From positions 86,299,723-86,363,722 of the forward strand of contig OZ024834.1 in NCBI GenBank assembly GCA_964016985.1: 64,000 bases of DNA, given 5' to 3'. A program made the position numbers and the translations under genes. The stretch's first letter is position 1. Every line of letters starts with the position of its first letter. The notes under the pieces are model-generated. The model ran no database searches. It saw only the letters and a program-made list of their open reading frames with translations, and was not told the DNA's origin. Origin of the DNA: Anodontia alba (Eukaryota; Mollusca; Bivalvia; Lucinida; Lucinidae). Positions 42,901 through 53,000 of the stretch are shown here, one piece after another.

Positions 42901-43084
42901 AAAATACAAAAACAAACCAAATTAATTCAGTATTTCATTTTTTTTCAAAGAAAACAATAAATATTTAAATAACTATTTTCCCAAGAACTGGGAACAAAGA
43001 AAACTCACACCCTTACAATCTACTTCACAAGATGAAGAGAAATAGCCTCAATAGTGACTAATTTTCTGGAATCTTGCTGAATCA

Positions 43085-43412
43085 AAGGCTCCAGATTCCT
43101 CAAAAATAGACATTTTTTATACAAGAAAGGTTTAATGAATTGATATATAGTATTAATACTATCATAAAATGTAGCATCTGATAGTCTGAAAAATTACTGT
43201 ATCTGAATTAATGTTGCCAACATTAATTCAGAGATATGATAAAAAATCATTTCATTTCAAGAATTAGGCACTAACTGGAATTTTACAGGCTGTCAGGCGC
43301 CACATTTTATGATTGTATTAATACCATCTATCAATTTATCAAACCTTTCTTGGATAATAAAATGTCTATAATAAAATGTCAATTTTTGTGGAATATGGAG
43401 CCTTTACTGGAA
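43085..43412. repeat. F9 MITE, intact
   Basis: AAAGGCTCCAGATTCCTC and GAATATGGAGCCTTTA ends extend into long arms (ATAGACATTTTTTATACAAG versus its inverse). Confidence 0.75.
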
Positions 43413-43726
43413 AAGCAAAATTGGAGGAGAATGTGTCTGAGATAAATGGTCTTGATTAAACAAATGCATTTCAAGCAAATTTGATCAATATCATATCGGG
43501 ACGATGGAAAGGTGATAATGAAAGACTCTGTGCAATAACCACCACAGAGTCATCATGAGTTGAATTCTGCCTCCAGTGGGACTTTAAACATACCAGTGCA
43601 AAACAGTGTAGATCCAAACTGCTTAAAGGAGAGTCTGATCAGTCTGCACTCTTTGCCATTTAGCCACCACTTTAAGACACATCAAGTTGTCATACAGACA
43701 TGTCAAATTTCAGGGAACATATAAGC

Positions 43727-44105
43727 AGTGCTATGCGAAAACATGTCTTCAGGCATATGTGGACAGCTAAAGCCCAGATCAGCCTGTGCATCCGCAGTCT
43801 GATCAGGATCTTCATTCTCCCCTTATAGAATCATTGGGTAGAGTAAAACAGTACAAAGTATAGCAAAGATCCTGATCAGACTATATATTTCTGCTGGCAG
43901 ATCAGGGCCCAGTTGTTCAAAGCTAACGATGTCGTTAGTTAACGATTCGTTAAAATTTTACACTGAGTGATATGCAAATATGCTGAATTTTTTTGCTGAA
44001 AAAAAAATGTGAGCAGCTTTTGCAGTGCAAAAGCTACTCACATTTCTTCAGCAAAAAAAATATCAGAATACTGTATATTGAAACAAAATGACCCTTAACG
44101 AGCGT
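43727..44105. repeat. F8 MITE followed by truncated F5
   Basis: F8 (43,727-43,912) has ATGCGAAAACATGTCTTCAG and GCCCAGATCAGCCTG. F5 starts GGGCCCAGTTGTTC at 43,915, with paired GTGAGCAGCTTTTGCAGTGC arms and no proper right end. Confidence 0.7.
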
Positions 44106-44285
44106 TTAGAATAAAACGCCAGGTGAAAACGTCTTTCTGAGGGATGTCGAAAACACAGAAGGGTAAATACGGTAGTGTAATGTGGTAGACAATGTATGCA
44201 CATGGCATTTTCAGATCTTTACAGGACTGGGGCTTTGTTATTGTTTTTTTTTTTTTTTTTTTTTTTTTTGCCCTTCTCAGAAGGC

Positions 44286-44700
44286 TTGTAAACGCCAAGC
44301 TCTCTGGATAAAATTTTCAACAGAAGACAAATTGAAATATTTTTCTTATTATTTCCCAGAAAAACAGGTTTTGACATTTTATGCAAATTGTCTCCAATGG
44401 AGACAATTTGCATGAAATGTCAAATCCTGTTTTCTGGGGAAAATAGGAAAAATATCAATTTGTCAGATGCAGAATTAGCCCAAATAAAAAGTGGTAATAG
44501 TTAAAAGGATTTTTTGGTGATAAGTCTGGGACAGTTTTCTCCAATTTTCTACATATATAAAAAAAAAACAAACAAACAAAAAACAGCAACAACAAGCAGT
44601 TCTTTGTGTACTCATTAGAAGCACCTCATCTGGATGCTTCTAATAATATTCACAAGACCACAACATTTTTATAGTGAAGTAACAAAAAATATTCCAGAAT
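44286..44700. repeat. F4 and F3 MITEs
   Basis: F4 (44,286-44,504) has the stem CAAATTGTCTCCAATGGAGA. F3 (44,505-44,700) carries GAAGCACCTCATCTGGATGC, with A/C-rich filler in one arm. Confidence 0.65.
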
Positions 44701-44756
44701 TATCGCCAAGTACTCCTCCCCAGCAAGTCCTCTGACTTCTGATTAAAAATTACAGC

Positions 44757-45475
44757 TTAGCCCTTAAACTGCCAGTCACAACAACTGTGGTCTGCCTTGC
44801 AGGCCTCCTAGTGGCCAACTTTGAAAATATAGGTTTTTATGTAGGTTCTTCTTACTCAAAATATAGGTTATTTACAGGTTTTTCAATAAAAAATATAGGT
44901 TAAAAAAAGGTTCTTCCAAACTCACATAGAGATTTAAAACTGAAGAAAAAATATTTGATGAATTTTTGCACCACAATTATTCAGATAAAGTTGATCTGAA
45001 TTTTACATAGTCCGAGCGAGCGAAGCGAGCAAGGAAAAAAAATACAATTTCTTGACAGTTTTCATCACTTTTTTGGGACTAAAAAGTAAAAATAGTAGGG
45101 CATTTTGAAGAAAAGTTAGGGTTGAGTCGCGAGAAGGTTCAAAAAGTGAAAAATATAGGTTTTTTCATGCAAATACAGGCTTTTTATAGGTTTTATGAAC
45201 AAAATAAAGGTTTAATAGGTTTGACACGAAATTATAGGTTATTATAGGTTTTATAGGTTTCGCTAGGAGGCCTGGCCTTGTCATCTGCTTGTGATTTTAA
45301 AAGTAATTTTTGCAAACAGTGTGGACCCAGAAAGGAGCAGTCTGATTTGAGTCTACACTGTTTGCCTGTATGCAAAAAATAGGTTTGAAAAGTTTGCAAG
45401 AATATTCAGCAGACGACATAAAGTTAAACAGACGACATTTTCAGATGCAGATTTTCTTGGCGTTTTAAGGGTTAA
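44757..45475. repeat. F2 MITE split by a 475-bp element, just after the zinc-finger stop
   Basis: Ends CCCTTAAACTGCCAGTCACA and GGCGTTTTAAGGGTTAA. The nearer end lies 43 bases beyond the TGA of the zinc-finger gene, so it is probably transcribed in the 3' UTR. Confidence 0.85.
44800..45274. mobile_element. 475-bp element with CAGGCCTCCTAG ends
   Basis: Perfect 12-bp ends CAGGCCTCCTAG and CTAGGAGGCCTG. GCCTTG is duplicated at 44,794-44,799 and 45,275-45,280, and the empty F2 site at 7,790 shows it once. The interior repeats ATAGGTTTTT-type phrases and has the near-palindrome GAGCGAGCGAAGCGAGC. Confidence 0.9.
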
Positions 45476-45518
45476 ATGCATGCAGCTTAACTATGACCGC
45501 AGTGTATTTTCTTTACTT

Positions 45519-47059
45519 TCATTTTACAATGTGAATTTTCCCACCAGAATTAGTATCAATCACTTTTTCCACATGCATTTCAATCTCCGAGTTTGGAACT
45601 GTGACAGCAGCCAAAGAATTTAGTTCAGATGTTTCAAACTGTTTACTCACAACACTGTGACTTACAGACAGGCCATCGTCTTGTGAAACAGGAAAACTAG
45701 ACGAACTTGCATTCACTTGCTCTACTTCACCTGGTATAACAACTTTAACAATTTGGTGGTTATTGACTTCACCAGATATGGCTGAAGTAACATTCTGCTG
45801 GTCGGTAACTTCACCTGTTATAGCTTGATCCAAAACACTGTCAACTAAGTTTGAAGCCTCCGTAATCAAATTAGATTCAACTATTTCCTCGGCAACAGGT
45901 GCTGATGTATTGTACACATGTGTAGCATTGACAACCTGCTGATTTAATTCCTCCGCTGTAGGTAAAGTCTGTACCTCAGGCTCCGAACTTACAATTTGTT
46001 CCTGTGAGGGCTCCATAGTGATGAGGTAGCCCTCGCTCCCATCTTCCGGCATAACGAGGGTAAACTGATTGCCGAGATTGTCGGGTATGGTATCAATTTT
46101 AACATTTGGGTCTTGATAGCCACTTGGAGTATTAGCTATCTGTTGTTGATTCATATCCTGAGTGCTAACAGCAAAGTCTACAAAAGCAGCTAAATTATCA
46201 ACAGCTACAGTGTTCTCTGTCTTAATACTTGGTTCTTCAATTAAATTTTCGGTCTGCATACCTGTTTCAACTTTCACAACAGATGACAATACATTCTCAA
46301 CAAATTCTCTCATTTCGGCATCCGCTGCTTTCTTCTTTTTAGGCCGAGGCCTGGGTCTCGGAACCCCATCCTCTCCTTTTTGATGCATTACTGAATGAAG
46401 CTCCATGTTGCTCTGTCGTAAAAATCCCTTCCCGCATGTTTCACATTTATAGGGTCTTTCACTCGTGTGCAGGGACTCGTGTTTCTTCAACACCTTTTTC
46501 TCTCTGAATCCACGCCCACAAATTCCACATTTGAACGGCCTTTCATTAGTATGAATTCTGATATGTGCCTGCAGATGTCCATACTGAGTAAATGCTTTCC
46601 CACAAAATTCACATTTATATGGGCGTTCTCCTGTATGAGTACGCTCATGCCGTTTCAGGTGAATGTTAGATGTAAATGCTTTTTCACAGTGTGTACACTT
46701 ATAAGGACGGTCCCCAGTGTGACTTCGTTTGTGCTTTGGAATCTGATTTCTGTATTTGAATTTCTTCCCGCAAATTTCACATTCATACGGTTTTTCTCCT
46801 GTGTGGGTACGAATGTGTGATAACAAATCATCTTTTCGTCTGAACCGTTTCAAGCAGACAGTACATTGGAAGGGTTTCTCTCCTGTGTGAATGGACTGGT
46901 GCGCAACTAGGGCAGCCTTCAACGTGAAACCTGTGCCACATATTTCACATGTGTGTGGTTTGTTGCCGAAGTGTGACTGGTAATGGCCGTTGAAACTGGG
47001 CGACTGCTTGAAAGTCTTGCCACAGACATGACACTTGTGTATCTTGTCTCCTGGTTTCA
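45519..47059 (-). CDS. Zinc-finger gene last exon: eight C2H2 fingers and acidic tail
   Basis: The acceptor is TTCTGTTTCAG; 512 codons run to TGA. The eight fingers fill residues 10-226 with strict CX2CX12HX3H spacing; helix-face residues differ between fingers (KQSPSFNG, RRKDDLLS, TQYGHLQA), as in a sequence-specific DNA reader. RPRPRPKKKK follows at about 235-245 and may serve as a nuclear localisation or AT-hook-like element. The remaining 260 residues are rich in Glu, Thr, Val and Gln with repeated SGEVN/TGEVT/PGEVE phrases. Confidence 0.95.
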
Positions 47060-50000
47060 CTGAAACAGAAAAGAGAAAGATGTATTAAATAGCTCACAGC
47101 CATAGATAAGAGGGGGAGGGGGAGGGTATCAGGAAAATATTATTCCTACTTCTCCATGAAAACATTTTAGTATTCATTAGAAATGCTTCCAATGAGCATC
47201 AACAATTTTTTGTTGAGACATATTTGTTTGTTTGTGTTGAGGTTTTACGGCCCAGTCAACCCAATGGGGTCATGTTGAGCACGGTCAGTTTACCTAACCA
47301 CATGTTTACTGGGCAGGCTTAGTTCTCTAAGCGGTTAACCAGTATTGTGCACATTTTTTTAGCCAGAAACTGACAACTGCCCTTCTTGAATCAGCAGAAG
47401 GGAGAGAATGACCGTAGAAAATATTTCATGATCAATCTCCACGAAAGAATGTTGCCGACCTCGGCGGGGGTTGAACCCGCGACCTCCTGGTCTCCAGTCG
47501 GACGGATTGTGGAGACAAGAAAACTATCTATTAAAAAATTTCCCCTTTTTGGGTCAGTTGATTTACATCGTATACAAATGCCAAAATTTCCTTAAGGTAG
47601 TTGTCCACGTGATTATCATTGACCAATATAATCAAACCATGCTTTGGAAGAAATCCAGGTAACGGTTATTTATAGCCATGCTACTCTTGTTGCTCTGACA
47701 TCAGTGCTATTGATAGAGAGTTATCTGTAAAACCTGGACTAGGACATTTGGGGCATTGACAAGCAGTGCAGACCCAGATCAGATGTCCCAGAATGTGACA
47801 TCTGATCTGGGTCTGCAATATTTGCATAAATTACAGAAGTAATGTTTTTGTTCAAATTAACAAACTGAATGACAAACAGTGTAGATCCTGATCAGATGGC
47901 TTCTGAAGAAGCCATCTGATCTGGATCTACACAGTTTGCAAAGGTAAGGGTTGTCCTGAACAGCAGGATAAGGGTTAATATTGATCAGCAGTGCATAATT
48001 GCCTTCTTTATCATTTACAGCTGGCCCGAATAAGACAGGATTGTGCGTCAGGGTACAGAAGCTTATGATTCAAATGGAGGCATTTCTGATGTGCTGTATT
48101 TCTTTTGATTTTGTCAGCTTTATCAATGCCTGTCCGGGTAGATAATTCAGAAATGTTGAACAGCTGTAGAATAGTGGAAGTATTTCTAAATCAATTCTAG
48201 CTATAATTACCTTCCTTAACCAATACTGCACAAAAAAACCCACAAAAACAGCAATAAAAACAAAACAGGCCTTTACAGCATCTGAGATTGAAATCTTGCT
48301 CTCAGAAATCTCACATGTATGTTATGTTACTTTATTATAAGAATCAGGTAAATTCAAATTCTACCATAGCGATTTTTGATTGAGATGGGGTTTAATGACA
48401 CGTCAACCCTTGTGGATCATTTTGTGTTGTCTCCCAGAAAAAGGGAGCAGAACGATAGAAGAGATAGTAGAGGAAATGAAAGAGAGGGACAAGGGAGAAA
48501 GGAAAATAAATGAAAGTGAAGAAACAGTAGAAATAAAAACATTCCACCTTTACCCTTATCTGCTACAAGGATAGCAGGCCTTGCCCAACCATAAGCCAAT
48601 ATTAGTTGGACGCCCCAGTGACGTAAGATACAAGACATCTTTGCCTCTCACAACCACCCCCTACCACAGCGAAACAGAGTGTATAATTACTTACAAGTTG
48701 ACAAGTAAATATTTTATAAAAATGGTGATTTTGGCTAAATAATTTTAGTGGCTGTATCGAGTTTTACTGGGCACTCAACATGTAAATGGTGTTCAAAGGC
48801 TACTTACTTGTTCCTCTTGGTGTAACTCTTTTCGTTACCAGTCTTGGATTGGTTATAATCAAGCTCTGTTCTAAGTTCCGAGCTTCAGGAAGGGAGATCT
48901 CCTGTACAATAATTTGTGACGGCATATCCTGTCTTCCATCACCATCACCCAAGACAATCTGTGGGAGAACCTGGGCCTGTCCTTCTTTATAAACTGTTAT
49001 GACCTGGGGCTGACCATCACTGCCTGTTGTGGAGACCTGAATGTGGGAAATATCATCTATTGCTCCATCTGCAATCTGTAAATTAGTTGAAATGTAAGAA
49101 AATGCATATTGTGATACATGCACCCAGCAGACTTGGACCAGCCTGCACATCCCAGTGAAGTCAAATAAAATCTATAAAGACTGATCAGATCGGATCATCC
49201 GATCTGATCATTGTTTATAGATTTTATTTGACTTAACTGCAATGTCAAATAAATCATCTAATCGTTTCTGTTTTTTTATTTTATTTGGGTTTTACGGCCC
49301 TTTCAAGAATATTTCACTTATATTGAGCCAATTGTTCATCAAAGGTCTGCTAAAACTGGAGGAAAAACCACCTGACCATCCGTAAGCAGAACTTGGCATT
49401 CCCACATGTGACCCCAGCTTGGCTCGAACCACAGCTGTGAGAAGGATCATCCAATCTGATCAGTCTTTATAGATCATTAGGAAAACATGCCTATTCAAAT
49501 ATACTGAATTTTTTACCACCAAAAAATAAAAATTTTCAGATAAAAAATTCTGATATTTTTCATATTTCTGCTCAAAACATAGATTGTGGGTACTCGTTAG
49601 AACCGCCTCGACGAGGCAGTTCTATGTTTTGGGCAGGAATAAGAAAAATAATGTATACCCCTAAAAACCCCAGTTTTACTATATAAAAGTGGGGTTTAAG
49701 GGGGTCAGAATTATATAGGCGTGTTTTCGTGATGTTTTATTTGACTTCACTGCAGTTGGTGTTACTAGTGCAATGTGGCAGCTGAAAAAAGTTTCCCCGT
49801 ACTCAATCATCCTGCAGTCTTCATTTATTTTCCTTGGCATGACTGAATCCATTCTGGTATCTTAGAAAAGATTTGATTGTGTTGGGGTTTAATGACACAT
49901 CAACCCTGTGGGTCATTTTGTGTCGTCTCCCAGAGAAAGGGAGAAAAGAGAAAGAAGAGATAGTAGAAGAGATGAAAGAGAGGGACAAGGAAGAAAGAGG

Positions 50001-53000
50001 AACAGGAATGAAAGTCAAGAAACAGAAGAAGTAAAAACATTCCTCCTCTACCCTTACCCGCTACAAGGATAGCAGGCGTTGCCCAGTTGTAAGCCAAGTA
50101 CCAGCTGGACGCCCCGGTGACGTAAGATACACGACACCTTCGCACCACCCGACCACCCCATTATCTTAGAAAAGCGAATTCTGCTTAACATATTTAGAAA
50201 AAGTGGTTTGTAAGGATTACAGATTTTCTAAAAAACAAAATTATACAATATTCTCCAGTGAACATGTTAAGTATGACCATGATGATTTACAGGGCTGATT
50301 ATCATGCCAAATTATGACTATCATGATACTACATTGTACCACTATCAGAGATATCCCTATCATGATATATCACTATCAAGAGTCTAATATCATGATGGAG
50401 TGGGCAGCAACAGCATCTTCTGCAATGGCTGCAAGTACTGGGTGCACAAGGAATGCAGTGGGCTCAAGTGCTTGACAAAGGACCCTGATTACAGATATAC
50501 ACGGTGCAAGGGAACTGCACGCCCCTTGGACAGCAGACCACAGAGGGAAGTCCAAGTCGGACCTGACAAGCTGGAGGTGGTAGCTTCCTTTTGCTATCTA
50601 GTAGACATGCTCTCACCAGCTGGTGGCTGTGAACTTTCAACCACAACACATGTGAAAATCGCCTGGAAGAAGTTCAAGGAGCTGCTACCAGTTCTCTCAT
50701 CCCGCTACGTCTCTTTCAAGACACATGGCCGTGTGTACAGCTCTTGTGTGTGGAGCGCAATGCTCCATGCCAGTGAGACTTAGCCATTGACAAAGCCAAA
50801 CTTCCAACATCTGCAGTGAAATGACAGGGCAATGACCAGACAGATCTGCAATTTCAAGCCGCAAGACACTGTCACCACCAGATCCAGTGAGCTACTTGCG
50901 CGGCTTGGCATTGAGGATCTGGACCTCATTCTGAAGGAGAGAAGGCCCTGCTGGTATGGATATGTGGAACGCTCCAATGGTGCATTTAAGACAGCCTTTG
51001 ACCTACAGGTTGAAGGGTAGCGTGGGCCTGGTAGGCCAAAGATGACATGGAAGCAGCTGACAGAGAGGGATTGCAGAGAGTGGAAGATCTGGTGTGAGAT
51101 CTGCCATACGTGTAGCAAGCCAGCTATGTGGAAGAGGGCCCGCTGATGTGGATGTTGCCCCTGTACCTGCATGTTAATCAAAAATCTGTCGATGATGATG
51201 TAGACCATGTTTGAAGTTTTCTGTTTGCTTTCCTGCACACACGGTCTCCACTGTTTGCCATTTCTGTATATATTTTAGGGAACAAATGCATGAAAAACAA
51301 AATTTAGGCTAGGAACTTATGGAATAAAGTGTTCGAAATTTTAGGGTATCATATTTACCGTACCTCTTCCAATGCTGTCTCAGTTGTAACCAATGATTGC
51401 TCATCAACCACACATTCCTGGACAACAGTCTCTTCTGCGTTGTCTATAATTTCTGCCACCGTCTGATCTTTCTCAGCTAAAAATGAAAATAAAAGGGTAA
51501 TTAGCAAACAATGCAGACCCAGATCAGACGCCGCAGAATGCGGCGTCTGATCAGGGTCACCATTGTTTGCAAATAGTTTACCCATTTTGCTCTAGGAATG
51601 TCTAAATCTCATAGCTGGATGTACCTAAAATTGACATTGGACTCTTCCAATATATAGTGTGGGAGAATCTATTCAGTCTACAATGGGTTAAATTAGCATT
51701 GTCAAGCAAAAATGTTCTGGCGGGGCATGCGCAGAAAGCAAAAGCCCACATCAGAAGTGCATCAGTGCAGTCTGATCACGGTCTTCACTGTTGGCAGCCA
51801 GAATCATTCGGTATTACAGACTGTATCAAAAGAGAGCATAGGGTCAGATGAGACCTTGTTCATGCACAAAGTAAATTGAACCTGCACATTCTGTACATGC
51901 TCAACGGCACTTGATGCGCCCCAAATATTCTTATACCTAAACTGATAAATTTATCAAACTTGTGCTAAAATTTGAAGGTCCATTTTTTAAAATATTGTGT
52001 CTAAAATCTGATCGAGGAATGTAGACCCTGATCAAAAGCTACATTCTGCTACATCTGAGTTGGGTCTACACTGGTTGTTCAGTCTGAATACTTTAACCCT
52101 TGTTATGGTGAATAAATTAAGATGCCATGCCCACTTCCAATTTCCAGCCAATCAGATTACTTGATCCAGGTTGTTGATACAAATTCACATACTTAATAGC
52201 AAACAGTGCAGATCCAGATCAGTTGGCTTCTTCAGAAGCCAACTGATCTGAATCTACACTGTTTGTAAAGACAGATTATATCCAGGTTCAACAGGACAAG
52301 AGTTAACCAGGTTAATACATTTCTTGTTACTCATTCACACATACAAGTGTATAAAAGGTTTCTATCCCGGTTCTCAAAGTACATGACCGTAATCGTAATC
52401 ATGACCGTAATTTTGTAATCAGGTAGTCAGATACAAATAGATGAGTATATGATATCAATAAGTCTTGAGCCAGATATCAGCCTACACGAAATGTGTATGA
52501 CAGCCAGACATGTCAGACAAAAATTAAATAGGTCCAATAAAGATTCATAGAATTTTAAGTATATTTTAATTATCCTTCTGACTTCGGTCAGAAAGATTGA
52601 AAAGTTTACTTATACTCTGCGATATACTTAATTACTGAACTACATGTAATTAATAATTTATTTTACAGAATTTCAGTATGACTTACCAGATGTGTTTGTG
52701 ATTATTGTGTCACTTTCCTCACCAACAGTAAAATGGACAAAACTTAAGAAGGCTGCCTCACTGAATTATCAAGCCCCAGACACATGACATTATGTATATT
52801 CCATCCCACGCACATTATACCAACACTGGGCCGCCCATTTCTGATTCCTACCACTACTTTCTTAATGCCCAATGTCAAGCAAAAGAGCAGCTAGTACCAT
52901 TTTTCTGTCTTTGGTATGACTATGACTCTGCTGGGAATCAAACCCACAACCTCTAAGACACAAAGCTGACACTCTAGTGACTCTACCAAACTGAGCCACT

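Noticed and set aside
50780..51238. 152-codon ORF on the minus strand
   Set aside because: Antisense shadow of the LINE reverse-transcriptase fragment.
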